Below, in pieces: positions 13,795 to 24,932 of a stretch of 64,000 bases of DNA. A program made the position numbers and the translations under genes. How positions within the stretch are numbered: position 1 is the first letter of the stretch; every line of letters starts with the position of its first letter. The stretch comes from Dromaius novaehollandiae (Eukaryota > Chordata > Aves > Casuariiformes > Dromaiidae). The DNA lies in contig NC_088098.1 in assembly GCF_036370855.1 (NCBI RefSeq), forward strand, positions 204,273,336 to 204,337,335. Direction: 5' to 3'. Under the pieces are notes generated by a model. The model was not told the origin of the DNA. It did no database searches and saw only the letters and a program-made list of their open reading frames with translations.

Positions 13795-15631
13795 TCAAAA
13801 TTCAGCTATTAGGATAGCAATGTTCTCGGGTTACGATGACTGAGCCTTCGCCCCCTGGCAGTCCTGCAGTGCCCCTTCTCCACCACTTATCTGTCTCAGG
13901 GGTGCCCAAAACAGTGATGCTGGTGTCCATGAAAGAAGGCATACGAATTTCCCTCCCAGAGGTGTACTAATTGCTAGATTTGCCATCCCAGGAACACATA
14001 AATATTCTGATCAGCCATGATGTCTCCAGACAAACAAAATCAACAGAAACAGTGCAAGTTTTCCACCCTGAAGTCACACCATTTTCTTCCTGAAACCAAT
14101 ATTGTAACAGTCCAACAGTTGTACAGAGAAGACCAGGAGCATCTAACATGTTTTCGCTTCTTATATTCCAGAGTTGTATTTATCTGGGTGTTTTCTTCCT
14201 GGCTAACCTAGGAGGAAAGCAAGACCAGGACTTTACGAATGAATGAGTGGAATAAGACCCTACCTACTCTGGCTGATTATTACTGCAACCAACCAATTTC
14301 CCAAAAGAGAAGACCATGAACGTAAATGTCACAACACAAAGCAGAAGGTAAACAACAACATGAAAATCTTCTGTGCTGCATCCATGTCACAGTCATTAGT
14401 TTGCCTGTTGATGCCACATGCAATCTAAGTTTCATAAACTACAGCTAAAACCTAATTAAATGCTGGAGTGTCCTGTCGGGTGACGGGACACAGAGGGACT
14501 GCTCACTGAAGACTGAAGAAGCGGTGGGTAGAATCGATTGTCAAAGTATATCCTGACAGGTGCCGCCATAGCTCAGACTGCTGGATGTCACGGGGAGGAT
14601 GTGTGTAAAGAAAATATTTATGCAAGGTTGGACTTTGTCCAGGATGCTGGGCAGAGCTGGTCAAATTGTTTGTAACAAACCCATGGTCCAGCAGACTGAA
14701 TTGTCTTACATTTTCTATATCAGCCCTCTTTTCTCTCTCAAGATATATATATGAGTGAGATAATTTAGGATATATATACATAAGTTTTATAATTTAATTC
14801 ATAGACTTCAACAATTAATTTATACAAGCAAACTTCATCCCGGAAATCTGTTTCTGTTTTTTTTTAAGTTATTGTAAGAAAATAATCGTCTAAATTTTAT
14901 GATATTATCTCTTTGTCATGACTGCATGGTGGAAGTTACTAAATGGGAAAATAATAAACAGCAAATAAGGGATAGTAAGCAATTGTTCTTTCTTGAACAA
15001 CCTTGGCCATGTGAAATTGCAGACGTACAATTACAGACATGAATTTTCTCTCAAAACAGTATGCAAATAAAACCTTATTAATCTAGAAATATGTGAATGG
15101 AATAATGAAGGCCACGAATACAGAGGAACCAGAGTCATTGAGAATTTGAGGACATGTTTGCAGAATAGCACAGCATTGTTCCCATATCTCCACTGTCAGC
15201 AATGGCAATTATATTCCTCAGTTCAAACCAAGATGGTTTAGCTGGGCAGTAACAGTCAGTTAACAGTAACAGTAACAGCTGGGCAGTACAGCTGACAGCA
15301 GATGTACTTAAAACTGAACATAAGTAGTTCACCACTTGGATATTAACTCTATTTCTTAATTGCTTTGTATTAAGAAAAAAACCTCAGATGCAGTCACTTC
15401 ATTTATTTCATGTTACTATTGTTATTTGCTGTTTACTGTTAGCACCTTGTTTTTGCCTTGTTCAAGGAGTGTCTGGTTATGCAGAACAGCATCCAGAAGC
15501 TCCGGATAGAATTGTGACACTACTAGGGTAGGTATTTTACCCAAATATGTGGAAGCATGAATCTTGCAAGTGGTAGGAACAGCTGTGAGAGTGGTGTATC
15601 TGCAAACACTGTGTGGACATGGGGTTGCAAA
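13795..15631. other. Intergenic DNA, simple-sequence fragments only
   Basis: No gene is supportable. Small local direct repeats occur at 15,249-15,300, where variants of CAGTAACAG and GGGCAGTA recur, and a TATATATA run lies near 14,742-14,750. Frames are short and broken. Confidence 0.5.
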
Positions 15632-15849
15632 GTGCTTTCACGAATCTGTCAAACACTCTACTACACATGGTCAGTGTTTCTACATCAGTAGATGATTATT
15701 TTTCCTGGTATTTTTTTTGCCTTGCTCTGAATCCCCTTTGTGCTTTCACGAATCTGTCAAACACTCTACTACACATGGTCAGTGTTTCTACATCAGTAGA
15801 TGATTATTTTTCCTGGTATTTTTTTTGCCTTGCTCTGAATCCCCTTTGT
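15632..15849. repeat. Exact 108-bp tandem duplication, two copies
   Basis: The unit beginning GTGCTTTCACGAATC at 15,632 starts again at 15,740 and is repeated without a visible difference to 15,849, giving a period of 108 bp. Because 108 is a multiple of three, a plus-strand frame (15,613-15,867) runs through both copies and repeats the same 36 residues, but that frame has no recognisable domain. Two identical copies in otherwise decayed DNA point to a recent event, a polymorphic repeat or an assembly artefact. Confidence 0.9.
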
Positions 15850-18800
15850 ACTTCTTCTTCAGTCTAGACCATTTGAAAATTCTGGACTAAGGTTTGTCCT
15901 GTGCCGTTGGTTGTGTTCCTTCCTGGCTTGCTGGTTTGTCTTCCCATTTGTTCCTTGCATGCGGCAGCCTCTCTTTGCCTTTTTTGATCAAGGAGCTGTA
16001 AAAAGTAATGTGATGGCAAGTTTCTGGTCAGAACTACACTGCACAGCGACAGGCTCCGGGGGGGAATTGCAGGGTGTGGAGAAATAGATGGGAGCTAAAG
16101 CAACTGGATGTCTTCAGTGTTTTCTTTGGAGGATTTCCTGCCATATTAACTAAACGACCTAGAAATAGATATTATGGGGCCCTTGGTTATCTGTCCTTCA
16201 TGTGGGGGATTTAGTAGATTTTGCTGAGTTCTATTCAGTAGAAAATCTTCAGGTCAGCATTTTCAAGTAAGTTCTTCTCCAGTGCTTGAACTAGCAATGT
16301 GTTATCCCACTTGAGAGGGAATGGCTGATGGTGCATCACATAACGGTGGAGAGCCCGTGGGCTAAGGCACACCCGGAGCACAGTCTGGGGAGAAACAGCT
16401 GATTATGGAGCTGCTGTAGGCGGCAACTCCGGCACGCAACACTGCTTTCTCCTCCTAGCTCACTTTTCCCCAATCTCCAAACAAAACAGACCAGGCTGGT
16501 CATCTGAAGCAAGAACGTAGAGGAGATGGAGGGAGAAGACAGTGACAGTGCTACACGGCAAATATATGAAATGCAGGTCTACTTTCAGGAGCAAGCCACA
16601 AAAACCTTTTTGATAGCTGGGAGATGTATAATGTCAACAAACAAATAAAATGACATGTCTGAGTTCAAAGGTGTTCTCAGCTCGATGCCAGTTGAAATTG
16701 CATCGTGTTTTCTCTGTAACATTGACCTTCTCAGACCTTAGATTTATGAGAAAAAACATCAGCATCTTACATTTTGAAAGGCAGAATCCCTGAAAAAAAT
16801 CCATGCTGAGGATTAAAACCCTACTCTATCGCTGAAGTCCCTGAGTAAGATGGTGCTGCTAAGACTGGTACAGCATCTACTGTGAGCAAAAGAAACAGAA
16901 CTGCAAAATGGAAAAGAACTCCAGACTGGATTATTTTATTTCTTAGAGATTTGCTAACAAGAGGCTTGAGGTAGAAACTGATTTACTATAAAGGAACACA
17001 ATGCACATACATAATTCAGAGAAAACATAAATAAGAGATCATTTGTGGTTAACTCAGAAAAGATAGGCAGATATCTTTGACAGGTGTTCTGAGTTATTAT
17101 TTTTAATACAGCAGGATGAAATCAAAGGAATATCAAGGGCTGTAAGTCTGTCCTGAAAAGCAGCATCACAGCCTAATATCCATCATGTTAAAATCTCTAA
17201 ATGACAAAGTTGTGGTAGCAGTCAGTGACATATATTCAGGAGGTACTCACTACAGTTGGTCTGATTTTAAATATAACAAACTTCTTCTATAGGTATTACC
17301 TGTCAAAAACAGAAAATGTGAATAATACGTTATCTGTTTCTCAAACGAGTAGGGAAATTTCTATAATGTTCTGCTGGTGAGGACTGAGCAGAAAACTGCT
17401 AACTCTCATACTAGTATCATTAATAAGCAAGGGGCAAAAATAAACTAAAATCATAGAATAATATCGCTAGGCATAATACTTGGTATGAGACTAGAATAAC
17501 AACTGGTGTCATCTCTTAATATTACATAGAGACAAACTTGAATGTTACTCCAACAGGGCTAAGGCAAGTTTTCTAGTATTCACCAGATAAAAATGACTAT
17601 TCTTTTCTCAATGTTAGAAGCTTCATATCTATTCAGATCACTGCAACTGAAAAGAAAAGGAAATAGAAAGTCTTGCAGCATTTATGAACCACTGCATTTT
17701 CACGGAAGTATGTGATCCTGTCAAGCTAAACAACTGTTTTGTACAAACACATTTCTTTGCCAGTAAAGGTTCACTGTTAGCAATGCTCCTTTGAATTTGA
17801 AGAATCTCTCTTCACCAAAACTGTAACTGATTTGTCACTATTTGATACTTGTTTAGCTTTTTTTTTACATTGGTAGGGTTTAATATCGAACCTCCAAGCT
17901 CAGTACCACATAATGGGCCAAGCTGCAATATATCACATTCCTAACTCTTGTGATAAAGTCAGATGACAAACTGAGATGCTTTGCACTACTTGAGCAGGAC
18001 AGAAGTTAAGATATTACCTTGAGTGAACATCTAATCTACATAGAAAAGCTGTCACGTAAGTCATTAAAAGGAACCAGAATTACTGAAAATACTGTTTCTT
18101 TATGTGAGTAAACACAGAAGATATATACAGGAAAAAATTAATAGCTCTCATTTTGATCTCACTTATACTGATTGCATAATGTAATTCTATTGATTTCTGT
18201 CACATTACTCTCACTCATCACAGCGTACACGAGCACACCCACTGATCGACCATCGCTTTACACATACACTGTTTTTGGAAGGTTAATACCTTTCCAATTC
18301 CTTAGAAACTAGCAAGATATTTTTCACTTAATTCTATCTAGTTTCAACTCCAAACATCATCCTACTCACTTACAATACAGAAGGAGTATCTCATTATCTG
18401 TAAGGGGAAAATGGGTTGATGAATAGTACTAATAATCTTAGTAATAGTCTTATCTTAGTAATAATCTTTATCTTTGAGCAGTATGTTGCAGACTGCTGAG
18501 CTGGGAACACAGCATTTACCCCAAACCCACCAAGTAACGTGTAATGGAACTGCAATGAATTTAATGGCAATATTTAAGTTGTATTGACTTTGATAATGTA
18601 GATACAGTACAGGTGGGCGTTGGTGCATGTTTCAAATTCTTAAAACTAATTGACAACAACTAATTATCCTGTGTGAGACAAGCCAAACGCATCATGACAG
18701 ACCTTGTGTGAAAATGCATAGAGAAGACTTGTATATTTATGACAGCAAAAATGGCTGGGTGGGATCCTGTAATTCCTATGTGTGTGTGCATGCGCATGTG

Positions 18801-21800
18801 GTGGAGGCAGGGGCATCCCTGGCAGTCCAGTGAGAAGGGCTCTCCTAGGGCTCCCTCTCTTCCCCCAAACCACAGCCTTGCTACAGATGTCCAGACAGGA
18901 ATACCTCCTTAGAAAATCCAGTCCTTCTCACCCAGACCCCCCTTCTCTTCCCTCTGTCTGACAGTGCAAAAGTCCTTTGGTATCTCCTGCCCCTAAACAC
19001 CCCAGAGTCTTCCTAGCCAAGACATTTTTGACAGTTTTTGAAAATATATCTACTGTTTCTGTGATGCATCCTTTCCCAGGATGCTCTCAGTACAGAGCCG
19101 ATACCCCCTAGCTGCCTGAGCCCACCTCCTCATCCAGCTCTCCGTGCAGAAAAAAGGCCCAGCTGTCATTTCTGACAGGGATTAAGATTTGTAAATAAAT
19201 AAATAGCACTTTAGTTTCATACAAATGTCCAGGCAGCCTTTTGTGGGAAGAAAAGAGGTACAGGTTTGAAAAGACAAGACATAAGAGAACCTTATGTGAA
19301 GCAGCAGGCTGGGTCATGGCTAGAAGAATCTATACTAGCACAAATTTTTAGACATGGAAAAGAACATGATTCTGTCCTCATTCATATTTAGAGAAAGGCA
19401 GAGTTTAGTTGTGATTAAAATCAGTAGTTGCTGACGGTTATTCCATTTTTTCTGGAGAGGACTAATGAAACTCCTTAGTCACAACGGCTGGCTGTGCTGG
19501 CTTTTAAGAAGCAACTCTTGTGCCCTGTACTGTGCAACATGAAGGACTAGCAGGCAGGTTACACATCTTCCACACCTCTCTCAGAAACCAGTGTGCTTTT
19601 CTTGTATAGCATACATCTTGTGTTTCCAATAGACGCTCTCACCCGTAGCAGTGATGCAGTATCATCTTCGTCCATGGTGCAGTTACACTGATTGCCCCTC
19701 TCCCAGTTACACCAGTGTATCTCCACACCATTCTGTCTCGAGGCAGGACCCTCTGGTTGTGGTGTGTGCTGGCATATTGTTCTTACTGCAATCTGGCCTG
19801 GTCACTGAACAAGGCTTCAGATAGATGCTAGCAACTAGACATCGCTCGCCAAGTCCATGAACGATTCCTGGTTACAAGCAGAGGCTGATGCCACCACTTC
19901 CTCCTGTTATCCGAACGGGCTGAGATGAAGCCAGCACAGGTCTGCAGGCAAGCGACATGACTGCACTCTGCTTTTGCTGTATGCTGTATAACCTTTATAT
20001 AAACTATTAAGTGAGGCTGAATCATGGCACTGTTCTGCTCTACACTGGTTCCTTTACAGCTTTCATTGCCATAGCACCCGGGTGACTTCCTATAGTGCAC
20101 TGAGCAATGTGCCTGTCACTTGGCGTGTGGGTTCCTTCTGCCTCTCAGCCTTCCCTCTGTATAGCGACCAGCAGCTTTCTGTTTCTGTTTTTTTTTTTTC
20201 TTTGTGAGTGAAATGTCTCAGTTACTTTATTCTGTTGAGTGTATGATGATGGAAAAGCTTGTAACTTGCTATTTGCAATAAAACCAATTAAGCCAGCTCT
20301 AAACAAACACTGCCATTTCGCACTGAATACATCAGTGCACTTTATCTGAGAAGACATGTATCTTCAGATTATGTAACAAAAAGGTGCAAAAAGTTAAGAG
20401 GGAAATATTGCAATTTGTCTGTATCATCAATCAGGGTTACAGATTTTTTAAATTAAAAATGAAAAGTTTATACGTGTACAAGTCATAGATAGAGGCTCAG
20501 AAGAAATACATCTTTTCACCTTAGTTCTGTATTCACTCTGATTTAGAATATACATCTGTATGGGAAAGACTGCAGTGAAGATCTGACAACTTCTTCTAGA
20601 ACATGTACAGCATTTTCATTATAATTTGTTTTGCAAATTAAATTTCTAATGAAACACTGCATAAATATCAATAGTGGGTAATTCCCTGAAAAATAGCATA
20701 CATTGTTTATCTTTGCAAGAGCAACACCAAGTCATTAGCAACAGCAAAGCCAGAATAACAAATAAATTTCATTTTGTTGTTGAAAAGTCCTGCAAGAGGC
20801 GTAATGAACAGCTAAAGTCATACTCTCCGACAAGAAGCTCTTTCTTGTCTCTCACAGCAGAAAGGACCATTTCTTGCTTCTTCATCCCAGCACCTTGCCA
20901 TTCCTTATACAAAAGAAAAAAAAATGTCTGTGACCTCACTAGCTTTCAGATACTCATGGAATGGATCATCAACCCTAGACCATTATCCAAGTATGGAAAT
21001 AGATGTAAGTTCACTCCTCCTACACCCTGAACTTTTCAGACAAACGTTAAATGCAACCTAAGACTGATGTAACAATATTAAACAAACTAAAAGCCCAGTT
21101 TCTCAGTCATTCTTAATGTTTTCTTCTATTCTTTGAGGAGCACTCCTTCTTCCGCCATATGCTGCATTTAACTCCACAAGAAATACATTCGCTTCCTTTT
21201 TCCGGAAAAGAGCATTGTGCCAGCTATGTGACTTTACTAGTACATAGGCAGAATTACTCTCAAAACATGAGACTACTTTTTAACTAGATGTGAAAGACCG
21301 TAAGTGCAACAGGACACATCACCTTTGGCCAGAGTTTTCATCTTCTTGTTAGTGACCCTTATAACATTGGCCAACCTCCCATAGTGCTGCCTGTTCTCAC
21401 TCCGTAGCCAGTTGATGGAGCCTAGACAGCTGTTACGGCATGTAGAAAGGCAGCCTATTTTTTGCATCAAGTTGTAAAGATCCAGAGTTTCAGTTTGGAA
21501 AGTTCCTTCATATTTCTGTGATAGTGGATCACGATAACATATCCTTTTCATCCTTCAAAGATGCAGAACATTTGTTGTTCCTAGGACTCGCTCTGGCCAA
21601 TGTTTTTGAAAATCATGATCTATCTTACAATTGTTTAACTCGGCTATTCCTACCTTCAAGATGCTATTCAATGAAGTGAAATAAAATTGCACCATCTTCA
21701 GGTGGTTGCCTAGGGGTTATTATGGTTTGCAAGGGTGCTCAAGATTTTATTTATCACCAGAGTGAATATGGAAAAGGCAGTATAGTACAAACTTCTTCAC

Positions 21801-22229
21801 TGTTCCCAAGATAATAAGTACTTTTTCTATTTTGGAAATGCATGGTCCAGCGCCGATTCAGTTGTCTCTCTATAAAGACTCCTTTTTATAGTTCATTTTG
21901 ATAGCAGTGCTATGAAACAGATGGGCCAAAACAAGCAACCTATAGCCCAGATGTCACCCCATGACCATCACACACTGTTAATAAAAACAATCAAAAGGCC
22001 TGAACTGCGATGTCCTAGAACTGGGAGAGTTCATAACGCCTTCAACAAGTTTCTGAGCTATCTAATACTCAGCAAAGGCTGTTTGTGATTAACTGTCCGC
22101 AAGCTGTCCCCAAAAATAATACCAGCTTCTCTGTTAAGTTGGCCAACATTCTCACAGTATATCAGTTCTTCCATACACATGAATAAAAACAACATCTTGT
22201 TTTCTTTCACTTTTCAGCAGCGCTGCTGG
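15850..22229. other. Intergenic DNA, no gene seen
   Basis: No supportable gene. An alternating purine-pyrimidine stretch at about 18,778-18,800 (TGTGTGTGCATGCGCATGTG) is the kind of sequence that can adopt Z-DNA. Short related TAGTAATA/ATCTTA motifs recur at 18,425-18,475. A T-run sits at 20,190-20,201. Frames at 20,674-21,030 and 21,273-21,551 are about 90-118 codons and show no family motif. Confidence 0.55.
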
Positions 22230-22860
22230 TGTGAGAAGGCCTGAAAGAAACCCTGGAAGTCACCACTGCGACCTATGAGTGCGACTGGAGAATGTGTAGA
22301 AGATTTGGGTTATGTGAGAAAAAGTCAAAGAGCCAGGGGCGATGCTGAAGCTTATGAGATGGCCACCGGGGAAATGAGACTGAAGATCGAGGGAGGCCAG
22401 GAACCTGGGAAGAACCAGGGGAAACGAGAAATGTCAGACGGAAGCTGAGAAGGACATAAAAGTATCAAGGGGAGTTGGGAAACCATTCCGGGGCAATCAG
22501 TAAGTAGAAGTTTGAAGGAAACTGCAAAAGAAAACAGAGAAAGTGGCTGAGCAGGCTCTGAAATCAAAGGATCTGATAAATTAGAGGGCCGTAAAAAAAG
22601 TAGGATTGTATTTGTTTCAAAAGAGGGAGTAAATATACAAGAGGGTGAACAAGGCAGAAGTGACATAAAAAAGACCTAGAAGGGAGAGTCTGAGAGACAA
22701 CAGCCTCATATCAAATAGAGCAGCTGAAACAATGCAGAAGTCAAAAGTAACTGTAAGAATTTTGGAGAGAGATGAAAAAGACTAAAAGGAGAAGAACTGT
22801 ATGGTAGGGTAGGACAGGAGAAGGGAAAATTTAGTGGACAAGTGCAGTGGAAAGCCTTGA
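22230..22860. other. Purine-rich tract on the plus strand
   Basis: For roughly 600 bp the plus strand is dominated by A and G, with many AGAAG, GGAGA and GAAAC words and few pyrimidine runs. The complementary strand therefore gives artificially open frames rich in Ser, Leu, Pro and Phe (for example 22,352-22,666), which I read as a composition effect and not as a gene. The tract does not look like a simple tandem repeat. Its origin is unknown to me. Confidence 0.6.
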
Positions 22861-24130
22861 AATCTCCTCCAGTTCTTAAAATAAAACTGTAAAGTATTAT
22901 CAACAGCATATTTCTCAAATGGAGAGGCTGCACATAGCCCTATAATACCTTTTTTATAGTAATATGAAATAAGAATTACCATGAGAACTATACAACCCAT
23001 TGGTAACATTGCTACTAAACCTTCTATTTAAAATAAAATGCTCTTTAACAAAAAAAGGAGAAAAAAGGGTTTTTCAAAGACAGGAAAATTTGTAAAACCC
23101 CTTAGAGTCTAATTTTAAGAGCAGGACAAAAGAAATCTCAGAAACTTTGAGCAACTGCGCAAAAACTGCAGGTCTCGCAGAACCTGATCTAAAGGCCACT
23201 GAAACGCTGTCACAGCTTCAGTGAGCTTCGGGCCCTTTCGTATACCTCCTCCTGCTACAGGCCATGGGTGAGGTGAATCTCAGGGGCTCAGCCCGGTCAT
23301 TACAACCACGGTCTGGCAAATACCGGCAGCGTCAGCCTGTCTCTACAGCCTGCAGAGGAGCCTGCTGGGTTCTGCCCACCTCGTTTCTCAGCACAGCACC
23401 AGACCAGGAGAAGGTGCGTATGCCTGAGCAGCAGAAGGCCGCATGCTATTCAAATACTGCCAACAGCTTTGAGATGCGAAGATGGCAGGGGGTGAGAGGG
23501 AGATTTTATTAGAATACATGTTTTAACTGCACATTTACAACATTTGGTTATACATATTCCCCTATGAAACGGTAAGCCTATTATAATAATGTGAAAGGTG
23601 CCTGTGGATCAGAGTATACTATTTCTTCAGTACTTTACATTTCCTCAGAAAAGATAGTTTGCAATTAGTTTAGTACATTTAAGCTATTATGGTCTACATA
23701 AGTAAAATAAGAATATCATCAAAACAGCTGAAGTGTTATCATTGAAAATGAACAGAGCAATATTAAGTGGAATGAGTGTTGCTTAAATGTCATTACTGCA
23801 AAGACAATTTTTTGCCAAGTGTGGCAATATGCTATCCCTGCTCTTATCTGAAGTTAGTAGAGGCGATAAAGACTAGTTTTGTTGTGGAACAGATGAACAA
23901 TAGTATCTCTAAAAGAATACAAGCACTATAAGCAGTGTATTTCTAAGTTGAAAGAAGACCTGCTCCTACTTCATGAAAGTTGGAGGTAACAAACATGCGC
24001 GTGCTTGCAGCCCTGGACAGCCGAGGAGTTTGCAAGCACGATTTCTTCCGATCATCTTAGGCCGTATTTTATAAAAAGCGGCTGAAAACGAAGCACCTTT
24101 CCGCATCGAGATGCTGCACACAGTCCTCCC
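22861..24130. other. Upstream flank of the CpG-island promoter
   Basis: No gene seen. GC content rises locally at about 23,240-23,430, then falls, then climbs into the island from about 23,990. A plus-strand frame at 23,264-23,512 has no recognisable domain. Distal promoter elements could lie here, but I can point to no specific site with confidence. Confidence 0.45.
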
Positions 24131-24354
24131 GCGTGTTTCTGTGTGTTTTTCGTTATTCGTACCTCCCAAGCCAGACGCCGCCGAGGCGGAGCGGCAGCGG
24201 CAGCCCGCCCGCTGCCGTCGCTGTGCCACCGCGGGGGGGCCGAGGCGGCGCTGCGGGGGGAGCCCCGGGGCCGGGCGGCGCTCAGGGCCCCCCCCGCCGC
24301 CGCCGCCGCCCCGCGCAGCCCCCCGGGGGGCGGACGGGGAGGGCCGCGCCGCCT

Positions 24355-24393
24355 CCCGCCCGTCCCGTCCCGTCCCGTCCCATCCCGTCCCGC
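24355..24393. repeat. CCCGT pentanucleotide repeat in the 5' leader
   Basis: About six tandem units of CCCGT, one changed to CCCAT, lie inside the CpG island. The regularly spaced C-runs on the plus strand mean spaced G-runs on the minus strand, so a G-quadruplex (minus) or i-motif (plus) is possible. Pentamer repeats of this type are often length-polymorphic. Confidence 0.8.
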
Positions 24394-24530
24394 CGCCCCG
24401 GCTGAGGCCGCACAAACTTTCCCGCCCCCGCGCGGAGCCGCGTCTCGCCCGCGGAGCGCCGGGGAGCGGCGTCGTGCCCGGCGGACACCGCGACCCTCAC
24501 CGCGGCGGCGCGGCGGGGCGCGGAGAGGCG

Positions 24531-24550
24531 GCGAGGCGAGGCGAGGCGAG
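24531..24550. repeat. GCGAG pentanucleotide repeat
   Basis: Four perfect tandem GCGAG units, flanked by GGCG-rich sequence, in the presumed 5'UTR about 175 bp before the start codon. It is a second short repeat of a different unit within the same island. Confidence 0.85.
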
Positions 24551-24697
24551 GCGCGGCGCTCCGGCGGCCCCGCGGCGCTTCCCCGTGGGCCCGGCAGGCG
24601 CCGCTGTGCGGCCGCGGGCTGCGGGCGCCGTCGCGGAGCGGCGCGGTGCCCCGGCGGCGGCTGGCAGCGCGCTCGGCGCGGCGCGGCGCGGGCAGCG

Positions 24698-24718
24698 CGG
24701 CGGCGGCGGCGGCGGCGG
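24698..24718 (+). repeat. (CGG)7 directly before the start codon
   Basis: Seven CGG triplets end seven bases before the ATG at 24,725. In the mRNA this would be a CGG repeat at the end of the 5'UTR. CGG runs in 5'UTRs of CpG-island genes can vary in length. At seven units nothing abnormal is implied. Confidence 0.9.
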
Positions 24719-24724
24719 GGCACC

Positions 24725-24867
24725 ATGAGCCAGGCGCAGCCCTACGCGCCGCGGAGGAGCAGCTCGCCGGCGCCGGGCGCCCGGCGCAACGACAGCCAGG
24801 ACTACCTGCTCCTCGACGCGGAGCCGGGCGAGGAGGGCGCGCTGCCGCCCTACGCCGTCTACCCCGC
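24725..24867 (+). CDS. First coding exon of an unidentified CpG-island gene
   Basis: The ATG at 24,725 sits in a good Kozak context (A at -3) and is the first ATG in its frame within the island. It opens 47 codons plus two bases; the exon then meets CCGC|GTGAGTG, a strong splice donor at 24,868, so the intron is in phase 2 and the next residue is a split alanine codon. The encoded N-terminus starts MSQAQPYAP, has a basic RRSSSP segment (residues 10-15) that resembles a kinase site, an [10 protein letters not shown] segment (22-31) with a YLLL tyrosine-based sorting-like motif, an acidic stretch, and LPPYAVYP at 40-47. There is no signal peptide or membrane segment, so this looks like a cytosolic, flexible N-terminal tail. 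I do not recognise the protein. Promoter, Kozak context and donor together make the exon call strong; the product is unknown. Confidence 0.8.
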
Positions 24868-24897
24868 GTGAGTGCGCCGCGCTGCGCGGGGCTGCGC

Positions 24898-24932
24898 GCC
24901 GGGCCGGGCCGGGCCGGGCCGGGCGGGGGGGG
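24898..24932 (+). other. G-quadruplex-prone run just inside intron 1
   Basis: Five GGGCC units followed by GGGC and a run of eight G lie on the non-template (plus) strand about 30 bases downstream of the splice donor. Four or more G-runs of at least three with 2-nt loops satisfy the usual G-quadruplex pattern. GGGGCC-like and G-rich sequence at the start of a first intron can favour R-loops and promoter-proximal pausing; that consequence is inference. Confidence 0.75.

Noticed and set aside
22352..22666. 104-codon minus-strand Ser/Leu/Pro-rich frame
   Set aside because: Explained by the purine bias of the plus strand, which removes stops on the complement.
24052..24726. Long minus-strand frames (up to 224 codons) across the CpG island
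   Set aside because: Low-complexity Arg/Ala/Pro/Gly translation from GC-rich DNA with few stops; no family motif, and it overlaps the well-supported plus-strand exon and leader.
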